Below are positions 7,548 to 17,800 of a DNA stretch of 64,000 nucleotides, in pieces. The notes below the pieces were generated by a model that did not search any database, was not told the DNA's origin, and saw nothing but the letters and a program-made list of their open reading frames with translations. The DNA lies in the NCBI GenBank assembly GCA_913019905.1, contig CAJVZD010000017.1:43268-107267 (forward strand). Direction: 5' to 3'. Source of the stretch: an uncultured Cellvibrionales bacterium. GTDB taxonomy: Bacteria; Pseudomonadota; Gammaproteobacteria; Pseudomonadales; Dasaniaceae. The position numbers and the translations under genes were made by a program. The number at the start of each line of letters is the position of its first letter. Positions within the stretch are counted from its first letter, which is position 1.

Positions 7548-9206
7548 TTACCGTTCAATCAGTAATATGGAATTGTCTATGTCGGACGACAAGTAGATCC
7601 TGTTTTCTGCATCAACACTTACACCGGTAGGCAAAAAGCTACCAGGCAACATAGGATAACCTTTTAGCCCGATAGGCAAGTCTGTCGCAATCACCGTCTT
7701 GTTTTTATTAGCGTCTAAACTGACCAGTTGCTGGGCACCCACCTCGGCGACGATAAGAAGGCCATTGCTGTCAAATTCAATCCCTTCTGGACCGTTTAAA
7801 CCTTGCGCCCACGTCGTTATCTTGCCGCTTTCATGGTCGATGACTTTGATCATGCCACTCCCGGCTTCCGAGAAATAAATATTATTGGCTGCGTCTTCTG
7901 TTAAACCAATCGGTTCGGCAAGGTTTTCAGCAAGGACTTGCCGGTCATCCTGGTTTTTGACTAGCAGGATTCTTCCAGAGCCCGTTTCAGCGACGATCAC
8001 GCTGCCGTCTTCACGTGCCAGTATACCGCTCGGCGCGAGAAAACCTGTCCATCTGAATTGTCTTTCGAAGGTCGTTCTATCGTGACCTTGAACAAAGCCG
8101 GCATTCGTCGAAGCGTTTACAATAACTTTATCGGTAGCCGATACAGCAACGGGATACTCGTGGTCGGAAATGATTCGCGAAATATCAGATACTTTACCTG
8201 TCTTCGTATCTGCTTTAGATAGGGAGAATGTGTCGGCAATGTAGAGTGTATCTCCAAGAATATCGATGCCAGCTGGAGTGGTTAGAGCGCCACCGACAAT
8301 CGTTCGTATGTCGCCGGAAACACGATCAACCTGATAAATCGCATTGTCAGACATATTAGTAACATAAAGATTATCTTTTGCATCAAAGGCGAGGTTATCA
8401 AGATTGCTGGGTGCTGTCGCGACAAGTTTCTTTTCACCGCTGGCAATGTCAACTTGGACAATTTCTCCCGTTTCGTTGTCGATGACATGCAGTATGCCTT
8501 TTGAGTCGAAATTGGCTGCCGCTGGTACAGTAAAGCCTTCAGCAATGACTTTTAACTCTCCGGAATCAATATCAACTTGTACTACTTGACCCTTAAACCA
8601 CAAGGGGCCGTAAAGTTTCCCATCTGGCCCAAAGTCAAAACCGTTGAGGCCACCCATCCCCTCGATGATTTTCCGCGGTGGTTTTGCGCCATCTCTATCG
8701 ATTTCGTATAAGGCGTCCCCCAAAAACACTTGTGTGGCAAATAAGCGTCCTTCAAGATTGTAGGCAATAGAGTTAATTCCGGGCAGTCCCTCAGCCAGTA
8801 CTTTTAAATTACCCCGTGGATCCCGCGACATCACTTTTCCTTCAGTAAATGCCGTCCAAGCTAGAATGCCGTCATCAGAAAACTCAAGGTCATCTGCTTG
8901 TCCTTCCGGTGCCGCTTGATACAAGCTAACATCTGAAGTGTTTGGGTCGACTTTGTGAATGTTCATTCCGACCACACTGCCGACGTAAATCATGCCGTCG
9001 CTATCGGTGGTTAAGCCGTGAATTCCATGGAAGTCGGAGCCTTCGACCAGAACTGAAACTTTTGCCGAAGCGTTTTCAGGCTTGCTAACTTCTTGATTCT
9101 TTGCATCCGTAACGGCATCTTTTGTCGAGCAAGCGGTTATCGTTAGTACTGCAAGTGAAATCGTTATGTGGCGTAAAATAGTGGTGAGAAGATTCTTATT
9201 ATTCAT
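7548..9206 (-). CDS. lipoprotein beta-propeller, SMP-30/gluconolactonase/NHL-like
   Basis: A 552-residue predicted outer-membrane or periplasmic lipoprotein. I start it at the ATG at 9206, because the longer frame upstream has no signal while this start is preceded by GGAA and opens a lipoprotein signal with Cys in LTITAC. The rest is a run of about ten degenerate blades of the type GxxFDxxGxLYVxDxxxxxIxxVD, typical of SMP-30/NHL propellers, perhaps forming two propellers. Such folds include lactonases and streptogramin lyases, but no family-specific catalytic set is obvious to me. It is 79 bases downstream of a penicillin/AHL acylase on the same strand and probably co-transcribed. Confidence 0.82.
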   Translation of the reverse strand: MNNKNLLTTILRHITISLAVLTITACSTKDAVTDAKNQEVSKPENASAKVSVLVEGSDFHGIHGLTTDSDGMIYVGSVVGMNIHKVDPNTSDVSLYQAAPEGQADDLEFSDDGILAWTAFTEGKVMSRDPRGNLKVLAEGLPGINSIAYNLEGRLFATQVFLGDALYEIDRDGAKPPRKIIEGMGGLNGFDFGPDGKLYGPLWFKGQVVQVDIDSGELKVIAEGFTVPAAANFDSKGILHVIDNETGEIVQVDIASGEKKLVATAPSNLDNLAFDAKDNLYVTNMSDNAIYQVDRVSGDIRTIVGGALTTPAGIDILGDTLYIADTFSLSKADTKTGKVSDISRIISDHEYPVAVSATDKVIVNASTNAGFVQGHDRTTFERQFRWTGFLAPSGILAREDGSVIVAETGSGRILLVKNQDDRQVLAENLAEPIGLTEDAANNIYFSEAGSGMIKVIDHESGKITTWAQGLNGPEGIEFDSNGLLIVAEVGAQQLVSLDANKNKTVIATDLPIGLKGYPMLPGSFLPTGVSVDAENRIYLSSDIDNSILLIER

Positions 9207-9285
9207 GTTATTTCCAATTTTGATGGCTAAGGCGAACACATTATATTTGTCGTCCAAATGAGATGGATGAGTATTGCGAACAAGT

Positions 9286-11436
9286 CTATGGTTCGTATTC
9301 CCGTTCGATATTGTCCTCCAGACTCGCAGAATCAAAGAAAGTATTTTTCATTTTCTCCTCGACAAATAGTGGCATTTGATCAGCGAAGTGGGGTGAGCTT
9401 TCATCTAATGTTGCGCTCCCGAACTGGTGAATACTCTCAATTGATTGTTTACCCTCTTTATCCCAACTGACAAAGATAAAGAGACCATCACCACCACTGG
9501 CGGAAAGATGCCCGTGTTCTTCTAAACCCCTACCGTAGACTGCTCGAAGTACGTCCGGACCACCGGCAACGGGCATATCCATCTTGCCCCGCTTGAGCCG
9601 ATTAATTTCGCCCCAGGGAATATCGGTGCGGCCAAACTTTTGTAGCAGTGTGCCTACACATTTTTCGAATTCTTGTTTGACTGGCGGCGGTGTTTTCCTA
9701 GCTTGTTCTGAAATCCACTCTTCGCTAATGGTGCAGACTCCGAGCCCCGCCGCCATGTTGTCGATATCCGTGCCGAGATCCCAGTCTCTTAGCAGCTGTA
9801 GTGGTTTTTTGTAAGGGCTACCGTCCGCGTACTCGATCGCGAACAATTCCGCTAGGTATTTTATTGCTCGCGAATTCGCAGAATAGTGATTATCAAATTT
9901 GAGGTTGCGGAAATCGTCCTGAGTCATAGAATCGTTTTCAGAAAACAACTCAAGTCCTCGGGTAGCCCGGTTAGTCATTCTTTTAGGAAAGCCAAATGTT
10001 TCCGAAAAATCGGTTCTGGAAACATTATCGCCCTGGGCAGTCACTTCAAAAGGTGATTGATTGGTGCTCAAAAGAAAACCACTATCCGGATTGACAACCT
10101 GTGGCAATTTCGCAAAGGGAAGGTATTCGTCCCAAATAAGATCGCTGCGATCACCGGGTAAATATTCTTTCCAATTGCGTCCCTCCATCCGAATAGGCGA
10201 CTGGGAGTTGTGGAAAAAACCGATGTTACCGCTGTCATCGGCGACAACGAAATTGAAACTTGATATTGCCAGACGGTCCATCGCTGTTTTCCATGTATTG
10301 AGGCTGTCAGCTTTGTTCATATCAAACCATTGTTGCGGTTGCTGAATTTCGCCATGCCCAGCGTATCGAATAGCATAACTACCGTGATCTCTTCGCAGTA
10401 CCGGACCATGTTTAGAATAGAAAAGGTCTTGATCGACAGTCCAATAGAAGTTGCCGAATAGTTTGACTTTAAAAGAGGCTTGTTTGATTTCAAAATCGAG
10501 CCATTGATCGTCGAGTCGATATTGATTGTCGTTGTTCGGATTGATTTCAAGTACATAAATGTCTACAAGATCGGGTTGGTTAACAGTGGCACCCCACGCG
10601 ACATGTTTATTTGCGCCGACAGTGATAAGCGGCGATCCGGGAAAAGCCCCTCCCATAATATTCCAGCCTTCATCACTTTTTAGATGAGCTTCATACCATG
10701 CAACAGGTCCGGTGAGAGGTTGGTGCGAATTTATTAACAAACGAGTACTGCCGTCGCTGGAACGCAACGGGGATATCGCGTAGGCATTAGACCCAACCGG
10801 CAGCGGTGTTTCTTCCACCAACTTCCATGCTGTCGAATTAGAGTCCATTGAAATTGTGTGTTTTCGAGTATCTTCAAACAACTCCATTATCGGTTTTTGA
10901 ATGCCATAAAAAAGTAAGTGTTGAAGGGAAAACGAGGCGACGAGATCTTTCGGCACAATGGGATAAAGTCCTTGATCGACCTCATCGGGGTTTTTCGCTG
11001 CCCAATAGTTTATGCCATCGGTAAATCCGATAAGAATTTCTTTTATTTCATCGGACAGAGCTGTGTCGTATTGTTGGTCTACCGAGGGCCATATGTTTAG
11101 CAGCTGCACCAGGTAATCCAGAGGAATGGATTCGTAGCCATTCGAAGCGCTTTGAATTCCGCGGTAAAACCGCATGGCATCTTCTATCGTTTGGTAATGA
11201 TCCTCAGATTGCGCGAAGGCAAACCCGAACGCTGTGTCCCGGTCTTTCTTCCCTTCGATGTGAGGTACACCCCAGACGTCTCTTTTAATCGTCACTTGGT
11301 ATTCTTGTCTTTTTTTCAAATACGCTTCAGGGTCAAAGTTATTGGGACTTATATAAGCGAGGAAAAAGTGGCCGACTAGCAATAGTATTAAAGGCGCGAA
11401 TAGTAGTGCTTTCCAATGATTTTTTAGGGAGTTCAT
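9286..11436 (-). CDS. penicillin acylase family (N-terminal-nucleophile amidase), possible AHL acylase
   Basis: A 716-residue precursor of the penicillin amidase/acyl-homoserine-lactone acylase family. It has an N-terminal membrane or signal segment (residues 9-29), the early motif RDVWGVPHI (52-60), a propeptide/spacer, and the autocatalytic junction GSNAYAIS where Ser216 becomes the N-terminal nucleophile of the beta chain. The beta chain contains NSHQPL, GAFPGSPLITVGANKHVAWG and TVNQPDLVD, all typical. The enzymes are exported, self-cleave and hydrolyse amide-linked acyl chains. Whether the substrate here is an AHL signal, a beta-lactam or another N-acyl compound cannot be told. It is paired with the downstream beta-propeller lipoprotein. 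Confidence 0.9.
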   Translation of the reverse strand: MNSLKNHWKALLFAPLILLLVGHFFLAYISPNNFDPEAYLKKRQEYQVTIKRDVWGVPHIEGKKDRDTAFGFAFAQSEDHYQTIEDAMRFYRGIQSASNGYESIPLDYLVQLLNIWPSVDQQYDTALSDEIKEILIGFTDGINYWAAKNPDEVDQGLYPIVPKDLVASFSLQHLLFYGIQKPIMELFEDTRKHTISMDSNSTAWKLVEETPLPVGSNAYAISPLRSSDGSTRLLINSHQPLTGPVAWYEAHLKSDEGWNIMGGAFPGSPLITVGANKHVAWGATVNQPDLVDIYVLEINPNNDNQYRLDDQWLDFEIKQASFKVKLFGNFYWTVDQDLFYSKHGPVLRRDHGSYAIRYAGHGEIQQPQQWFDMNKADSLNTWKTAMDRLAISSFNFVVADDSGNIGFFHNSQSPIRMEGRNWKEYLPGDRSDLIWDEYLPFAKLPQVVNPDSGFLLSTNQSPFEVTAQGDNVSRTDFSETFGFPKRMTNRATRGLELFSENDSMTQDDFRNLKFDNHYSANSRAIKYLAELFAIEYADGSPYKKPLQLLRDWDLGTDIDNMAAGLGVCTISEEWISEQARKTPPPVKQEFEKCVGTLLQKFGRTDIPWGEINRLKRGKMDMPVAGGPDVLRAVYGRGLEEHGHLSASGGDGLFIFVSWDKEGKQSIESIHQFGSATLDESSPHFADQMPLFVEEKMKNTFFDSASLEDNIEREYEP

Positions 11437-11681
11437 GTCGCGCTCTTTTTATGATTCGGCGTAGTGTAATTGGATAATAAGAATCGAATTACTTAATGGT
11501 TTGGCTGTGCGTAAAGTTTTGATAAAGAATTGTACTGTTGTTGAGTTCTCATTTTTTATTATATATCGGCGCTGTACGCTGAAAATATTTTATCTACGCT
11601 GCCGAGCTTGATATTTTAGCTTCGGCAACTTGCCACATTACAGTGCAGATCCGCTGGAAAAATAGGTAATTGATCAATTAT

Positions 11682-11717
11682 CAATTGCGTTAGAGTTCAG
11701 CCAATTGCGTTAGAGTT
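11682..11717. repeat. 16-bp direct repeat, two copies
   Basis: CAATTGCGTTAGAGTT occurs at 11682-11697 and again at 11702-11717 with a period of 20 bases, just after the stop of the crotonase gene (reading leftward). Confidence 0.8.
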
Positions 11718-11723
11718 TAATTA

Positions 11724-12539
11724 TTACTCGCCGGAAAAGACTGCCGGACGCTTTTCTATAAAGGCTTTTACACCTTCCTTGTTGTCTTTTGTGCGACCAG
11801 CTTCTCGCTGAAACTTACGCTCAGCATGAAGTTGCTGTTCGAAACTATTATTGTAGCTTTCCCACATGGCTTTGCGAATGATGGTCAGGGATTTGGGCCC
11901 TTTAGCGAGTCGTAGTGCCATTTCCATCGCATCGACCATCAGTTTGTCGTCGTCGGCGACTCTATTTACGAGGCCCCAGTCCAAGGCTTTTTCCGCAGGT
12001 AGTTTGTCGGCCAGAAGAGCGAGCTCCATGGCACGTCCCCAGCCGATCAGCCGAGGCAACATAAAGGTGGCACCGCCATCCGGTACCAAGCCGATTCGAG
12101 CAAAAGCCTGAAGAAAATAAGCGGATCTGGACGCTATAACAATATCGGCGATCATGGCAAAACTGGTACCGACACCGGCCGCGACACCGTTGACAGCACA
12201 CACAATGGGCATCTCCAATTCTTTTAATGTCAATAGAATCGGATGGTAGACATTTTCCAAAGTCTCACCCATGTCGGGCTCTAAGTGAATACCTTCGAGC
12301 ATGTCGTCGTCGGGCGCCTTATCGACAGCTCTGTCTGTCAGGTTTGCGCCCGAACAAAAAGCTCGGCCTTCCCCTGTTATCAATAGGCAACGGGCTTTTA
12401 ATGCGGTGATCTTCTTTAACGCAATAGGAATTTCCCTCAACATTTGCGTCCCCATCGCGTTTAAAGCTTCCGGGTGATTGAGAGTAAGAACGGCGACGTT
12501 GTTCTCCGTGATTTCCAGCTTGATTTTTTCGAACGGCAT
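11724..12539 (-). CDS. crotonase-fold enoyl-CoA hydratase/isomerase, PaaG-like
   Basis: A 271-residue crotonase. The oxyanion-hole blocks are GRAFCSGANL and NGVAAGVG. The two glutamates of classical enoyl-CoA hydratase appear replaced (Ser and Phe by alignment), while the Asp in GLVPDGGA, used by PaaG-type and related isomerases, is present. An isomerase or ring-modifying activity is therefore likelier than plain hydration. C-terminal RAMELALLADKL and KAFIEKRPAVF are typical. GAGGGA precedes ATG. It lies between the RND pump and the acylase, all on the minus strand, but wide spacing makes a shared operon uncertain. Confidence 0.9.
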   Translation of the reverse strand: MPFEKIKLEITENNVAVLTLNHPEALNAMGTQMLREIPIALKKITALKARCLLITGEGRAFCSGANLTDRAVDKAPDDDMLEGIHLEPDMGETLENVYHPILLTLKELEMPIVCAVNGVAAGVGTSFAMIADIVIASRSAYFLQAFARIGLVPDGGATFMLPRLIGWGRAMELALLADKLPAEKALDWGLVNRVADDDKLMVDAMEMALRLAKGPKSLTIIRKAMWESYNNSFEQQLHAERKFQREAGRTKDNKEGVKAFIEKRPAVFSGE

Positions 12540-12620
12540 TGTTTTCCCTCAGTTTTATTGTCCGTTAAGCGATTTAGGCTGGCACGGTAGGCGCCTGCCT
12601 GTTTCTTGCTGTGCTAATTA

Positions 12621-15600
12621 TTATGGAGAAACGGTTTCTGGACTACCCTTGTTAGCGTCTTTCTTCGATCGTAATCGCGCCTTCAATTTACGCCCGAAAG
12701 CTTGAAGGTGATAGGGCACTATTAACATGGCTGGGGTGACAATTAATGTTAATACAGTAGCGAAAGACAGGCCGACCACTATTGATGATGCCAATTTTAC
12801 CCAAAATGTCGCTACCGGTCCGCCAACTTCTATTTCTCTCGAGAGTAGATCTATCGAGATGCCCGATGCCAAAGGAAGTAAACCAAACCCGGTGGTAAAG
12901 GTTGTCAGGAAAACCGGACGAAGTCTCTGTGCGCCGGTACGAACAATAACATCTCTGATATCCCAGTGTTTGTGCTCGATGCGCAAATAGTTATAGGTGT
13001 CAATCAACACGATATTGTTGTTTACAATAATCCCCGCGAGCGCGACGATACCAACGCCGGTCATGATAGCGCTGAATGACTGGTCTAGAATGATAAGACC
13101 TAATAGCACACCCACTGTTGACATGATGACAGCCGACAAAATTAATGCCGATTGGTAAAAATTATTAAATTGAGTCACTAACAGAACGGCCATCAGCAGC
13201 AGAGCCAGGGAAAATGCTTTGCCGATAAATATGAGGGAGTTAGTTTGTTCTTCATTGGCACCGCGGAACTCGATGGTGATTCCAGCAGGCGTTTCCTTCG
13301 TTTCGAGCCATTCTGTTATTTGCTTCACCACATTTTCGGCCAGTACGCCTTCTTTGGTATTCGCTCTAACAAACATCACTCGAGTACCGTCCAGTCTTTG
13401 AATACTGCTGACTTCCGGTTTCGGTTCGCGTTTAATAAACGATGAAATCGGGACTTGACCAGACCGCGTATTCACCCGTAGTTGATCGAGCTGGTGAATA
13501 CCTCGTTGGTCAACGGGATACCTTACTCTAATATCAATTTCTTCTTCGGCATCATCGGGTCGGTATTGTCCGATCATGACACCGTTTGTTAGTAATTGTA
13601 CGGCTGTACCCACCGCTGTGACATCAGCGCCTAACATGGCAGCCTGAGCGCGGTCGACGGTGATTTGCCATTCGATTCCGGGAACAGGTGTGGTGTCGTC
13701 GATGCCCACTAAACCTTCAATTTCGGTTTCCATGTAATGTTTAATCATCCGAGAAGTGGAGATTAAATCATTCATATCCAAGCCACTCATCTGAATTTGA
13801 ACCGCTTTGCCGACGGGCGGCCCCGGTTCAGGATTTAGAACATCAATTCTTACGCCGGGAATATCCTTCGTAATGTCCCGGTGGATTTCTTCAATATCGA
13901 AACCCGATACCTCTCGAGTGCTGCGATGGGTGAGTTCGATAAAGAAAGATCCAACATTATCGCTTGCACTGCCGTTCGATGAGGTGCTAAAACCCGCTGC
14001 TCCGGTGCGCGTATAAATGCTTTTGGAATAACCCGCGTCTATCAATCGATCTTCAACGTTGACGACGATGTCCCGGATCTCCGCAGCGGAGAAATTACCC
14101 TGGGTAGAGACCATAATCTGACTGAATTCCGGGTCTACCGATGTGAAGAATTCCGTGCCGTTAGAGTTCTCCCCGTAGTATTTTACAATGCTGTAAAGCA
14201 CAACAATGGTAATTCCCAGAGTAATGAAGGGGTGATTAACCGCTTTTTGAAGAAGCCGAGCGTAGGTCCCGGTAAACCCGCCTAGCGTGGTTGTGTCGCC
14301 TTCTTCCAGTGTTTCGTAATAGTGTAAGGTTTTCGCGTTTGCGTTGGGTCGCTTGGAGAAAAGCGCTCCCAATACTGGTGCAAATAGGAGCGCGTACAAT
14401 AGAGAGCCCCCCATCACCGCGAACACCGTAACCGGCAGATATTTCATAAAGTCGCCGGTAACACCAGGCCAGAACATTAACGGAAGGAACGCTGCCAGAG
14501 TGGTTGCAACGGAGGCGAGTACTGGCCAAAACATTCGTTTAGTGGCATGCATATACGCTTTTTTAGGCATCATGCCTTCGGTCATTTTGCGGTCGGCAAA
14601 TTCAACCACGACTATGGCACCGTCTATCAACATACCTAAGCCAAGTAATAGGCCAAACATCACCATAAAGTTATAGGTGTATCCCATCATGTTTAAAATT
14701 ATAAACGAGAAAAGAAAAGAAAAAGGAATGCCGAGAGCAACTAGAATCCCGGAGCGCAGTCCTACGGCCGCAACTACCACTGTGAGAACAAGTACCATGG
14801 CAGTGGAGATATTACCCTCTAAGGAATTGATTCGAGCTAGAGTATCTGGTGCTTGATCATTTAGGTAGTAGACTTCTACTGACGGAGGCAATGTTAATTT
14901 TTCGGCGTCGACAATCGCTTTGACCTTGTTAACAACGTCAATCAAGTTAGAGCCTTGTCGTTTTGAGATATCCAATGAAATCGCCGGAGAACCATTGGCT
15001 CGGGTAAAATTCACCGCGTCCTTGAAAGTTCGCCGTATGTTAGTCACGTTTGCAAGGGTAATAACTCCATCAACGGTCGATTTAACCGGTAAATCCAAAA
15101 CATCACGGCCATTCTTTAGTAGACCGGGTACTTTTACCGAGAAGGACCCCTTGCCAGTATCGAGTGCGCCGGCGGCAATTAATCGATTATTGGAGCTTAC
15201 GGCCTGAAATAGTTCTTCGTTGGTTATTCCATAGGCTTCGAGTTGTGCTGGGTCGATAAGAACTTCCAGCAATTCTTCGCGGTGGCCTTGAAGTTTAGCT
15301 TGCAAAACCGCCGGAATGGCTTCGAGTTTATCGCGCATTTGCAGAGCGATGGCATAAAGTACGCGTTCTGGAACGTTTTCGCCACCAAATGAAATAGTTA
15401 GTACGGGAAAAGATGCTGCTTGAATTTCCTGAACAATCGGCTCCTCCGAAGTCGATGGTATTTTAACTTTGGCTGTGTCTACCGCTTCCCTAACATCTAG
15501 CAGGGCTTGATCGGAATCAAACGAAGAGTCGAATTCAATAATTATCGTTGCGGCGCCTTCGGAAGAAACTGAAGAGATTTCGTCAACACCTTCAATACTC

Positions 15601-15815
15601 CTTAGCTCCAATTCCATAGGTTTTGCTATCAGACGTTCGGCATCCTCTGGAGAAATACCCTCGTGCGGAACCGTGACGACAACGACAGGTACAGAGACGT
15701 CCGGATTGGATTCCAGCGGAATGCCTAAATAAATCACGTAACCACTGAGCATCAACATCAACATAATGCTCAGCGTGGTTCTGGCTTTTTCGATAGCAAC
15801 AGAGATAAAATTCAT
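12621..15815 (-). CDS. RND efflux transporter inner-membrane pump
   Basis: A 1064-residue AcrB/MexB-type RND permease with twelve transmembrane helices and two large periplasmic loops. The N-terminal helix (FISVAIEKARTTLSIMLM) and repeated porter motifs are clear. In helix 4 the proton-relay pair of AcrB (Asp-Asp) reads LIDGAIVVVE, so only the first acid is kept. In helix 10 the usual Lys position reads IIVNNNIVLID, with Asn instead of Lys; this combination occurs in a subset of RND pumps. The adaptor gene ends 9 bases upstream. No outer-membrane channel gene is present, so it presumably uses a TolC-type channel encoded elsewhere. Substrates unknown. Confidence 0.95.
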   Translation of the reverse strand: MNFISVAIEKARTTLSIMLMLMLSGYVIYLGIPLESNPDVSVPVVVVTVPHEGISPEDAERLIAKPMELELRSIEGVDEISSVSSEGAATIIIEFDSSFDSDQALLDVREAVDTAKVKIPSTSEEPIVQEIQAASFPVLTISFGGENVPERVLYAIALQMRDKLEAIPAVLQAKLQGHREELLEVLIDPAQLEAYGITNEELFQAVSSNNRLIAAGALDTGKGSFSVKVPGLLKNGRDVLDLPVKSTVDGVITLANVTNIRRTFKDAVNFTRANGSPAISLDISKRQGSNLIDVVNKVKAIVDAEKLTLPPSVEVYYLNDQAPDTLARINSLEGNISTAMVLVLTVVVAAVGLRSGILVALGIPFSFLFSFIILNMMGYTYNFMVMFGLLLGLGMLIDGAIVVVEFADRKMTEGMMPKKAYMHATKRMFWPVLASVATTLAAFLPLMFWPGVTGDFMKYLPVTVFAVMGGSLLYALLFAPVLGALFSKRPNANAKTLHYYETLEEGDTTTLGGFTGTYARLLQKAVNHPFITLGITIVVLYSIVKYYGENSNGTEFFTSVDPEFSQIMVSTQGNFSAAEIRDIVVNVEDRLIDAGYSKSIYTRTGAAGFSTSSNGSASDNVGSFFIELTHRSTREVSGFDIEEIHRDITKDIPGVRIDVLNPEPGPPVGKAVQIQMSGLDMNDLISTSRMIKHYMETEIEGLVGIDDTTPVPGIEWQITVDRAQAAMLGADVTAVGTAVQLLTNGVMIGQYRPDDAEEEIDIRVRYPVDQRGIHQLDQLRVNTRSGQVPISSFIKREPKPEVSSIQRLDGTRVMFVRANTKEGVLAENVVKQITEWLETKETPAGITIEFRGANEEQTNSLIFIGKAFSLALLLMAVLLVTQFNNFYQSALILSAVIMSTVGVLLGLIILDQSFSAIMTGVGIVALAGIIVNNNIVLIDTYNYLRIEHKHWDIRDVIVRTGAQRLRPVFLTTFTTGFGLLPLASGISIDLLSREIEVGGPVATFWVKLASSIVVGLSFATVLTLIVTPAMLIVPYHLQAFGRKLKARLRSKKDANKGSPETVSP

Positions 15816-15824
15816 TATGTTTAC

Positions 15825-16910
15825 CTAGCCATTGTTTTGGGGCGAGTTGAGGGGCGTGACATCCAGTTTAACAACATCCCCGGCAAATACGGTTTCTTGT
15901 CCGACGACGATGATTTTTGCGGAGTCTGGCAACCCGGTTACCCAGATGCCAGTCGGTCCCTCTTCAATTATTTCTACGGTATAAAACTCAACTTCATTTT
16001 TCGCATTAACGATTTTGATGCCTAAAAGCCCTGAGTCGTCTAACACAAGCAGTGCCGGGGAGATGTGGTGAGCCTTACGGCTGCCCAGCGGCACCAACAT
16101 TTGCGAGGTAATTCCGGCCCGGATCTCGAGGTTGGGGTTATTGACTTCGACTTCAATACGATAGGCTCTTGTCACATCGTTCGCAGACTGACTGATGTAG
16201 TCAATGATGCCAGTAATTCTTTCACCGGTTATCAAAGTACCGCTGACCTCTTCACCAAGTTTTACACTACCGATATCTTTTTCGGCAATTTGTCCTACCA
16301 ATAGTATCGGGTCTGCATCCAATACCAGTGCGCAGATGTCGCCAATTCGCATAAAATCGCCGAGCTCTACAGGTTGTTCTTCAATCACTCCGCTAAAGGG
16401 ACTTTTTATACTGGTATGCGCTAGTTGTAATTTTGCTCTGCTCAAGGCCGCGTTTGCTGACTCAAGTACCGATTTTGATTTAGCGATGTTTGTTTCGGCG
16501 AGTAAGCCGCGTTTGCCGAGGTCTTTTACACCTTTGTATTCAAGTTCAGCGTGATGTTGAACCGCCTGTGCCTCTATTAGAGTTTTATCTTTAGAGTCTA
16601 CGGCGATTTGACACAGCTGGTCTCCTTTTTTTACCGACGCGCCTTTGGACAGCGGCAAGGAGACAATTTGACCTGAAGCTTCTGCTCTGACTTGCACCTT
16701 TCTATTTTCTTCAGTTCGTCCACGAACATTGAGTTGCATTTGGCGGAGAGTTGCTACGCTTTCCATGCCTCTTACTGCGGGGATTATTTTTGCGACCTTT
16801 TCTTCAGTTACAGAGACTTTTCCCGCGTCTGTTTCATTTCCCTGTCCTGAAAACAGCCAAATAACGACGACAGCTCCGATAATTAAAGAAACCACATATT
16901 TCTGATTCAA
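15825..16910 (-). CDS. RND efflux periplasmic adaptor (MFP/HlyD family)
   Basis: A 361-residue membrane-fusion protein: N-terminal membrane anchor (residues 6-21), barrel-sandwich hybrid halves around VRAEASGQIVSLPLSKG and HTSIKSPFSGVIEEQPV, an intervening alpha-hairpin with coiled-coil pattern, then beta-barrel and membrane-proximal domains. The start codon appears to be TTG, preceded by GGGAG; no better ATG lies nearby. It is translated immediately ahead of the RND pump (9-base gap), so both are one operon and form the inner part of a tripartite exporter. Confidence 0.92.
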   Translation of the reverse strand: MNQKYVVSLIIGAVVVIWLFSGQGNETDAGKVSVTEEKVAKIIPAVRGMESVATLRQMQLNVRGRTEENRKVQVRAEASGQIVSLPLSKGASVKKGDQLCQIAVDSKDKTLIEAQAVQHHAELEYKGVKDLGKRGLLAETNIAKSKSVLESANAALSRAKLQLAHTSIKSPFSGVIEEQPVELGDFMRIGDICALVLDADPILLVGQIAEKDIGSVKLGEEVSGTLITGERITGIIDYISQSANDVTRAYRIEVEVNNPNLEIRAGITSQMLVPLGSRKAHHISPALLVLDDSGLLGIKIVNAKNEVEFYTVEIIEEGPTGIWVTGLPDSAKIIVVGQETVFAGDVVKLDVTPLNSPQNNG

Positions 16911-17800
16911 AGTTTAATACTCCCGAGTAATCGCAGCTATACGACGGTTATCATAGGTTAGCGATACAGATTTTGGCTAAATTGTTAAGATATAAAATAA
17001 TATTACGATGTTGACATCGAAAACCATACGACAGAAGTCCCTTTGGAAATTGGCGATTAAAATTTGTCGCGAATCGATAGCAATATTACCAGAATTTTAC
17101 GATAGGCCATGGAATTGGGGTCAGCTGTAACCCCTGCCAAAAAATAGCGACAGTTTACCTTGATTTACTTATTGAGGACATCGATCTATTAAAAATTTGC
17201 CGGCAATGGTCGGTTGTCAATTACTCGATACCTTTTATTGATTCAATTTTTCTAATGACATGGCTCTTTCGTTTGTGAAGATACGTAGGTAATACGTTCG
17301 AAAGGTGATTTTGGTTTGTATACAATACGAAACGATTGATGTCTCGACTTCCGATGAAATCGATGCTTTTCAAATTGCCGCAATCTTTCTAATGCGAATT
17401 CGCGTGGTCGTTTCCAGCATTGGGTGTTTTTTGCTAGCTGACAGGAGCCAATACGGAAGGTTCTTCAATCTTTTCCAAGACCCGTTAGCCGCTTGCTGTT
17501 AACACTCAATTCTGACGATTGAAAATGGCACCGATTTTATCAAAAGCGCTTCGCTAGAATAACCTACGGCATTTCTTTGATGGTACTTAATTATTAGTAA
17601 CATTAACGCTATAAGGTGGATATACCGGACCGTAGTGACAGTGGGTCGCAAAGGTGATTTAAGGACAATAAATCGTTTGATTTAAATTTGCTTTGAGTAT
17701 ATTCGTCAAATTACTGGACAAAAAGTAAAAGCGGCCGATAATCAAGCTGAATAAACTAAGGTTCCGAAATCTATAATTTGCTCAATAATGAGGTTTTGTA
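16911..17800. other. 890-bp divergent intergenic region, no gene recognised
   Basis: The region separates the leftward efflux operon from the rightward MCP-like gene and must contain both promoters. The only open frame above 60 codons (17305-17502) lacks a ribosome-binding site and recognisable features. I see no regulator gene for the pump, no RNA gene and no clear operator. Confidence 0.4.

Noticed and set aside
9286..11436. Dedicated beta-lactam resistance by penicillin acylase
   Set aside because: Family membership does not show substrate; no beta-lactam genes nearby, and AHL or other N-acyl amides are equally possible.
17305..17502. 65-codon open frame upstream of the MCP-like gene
   Set aside because: No initiation signal or protein-like pattern; probably chance in a promoter region.
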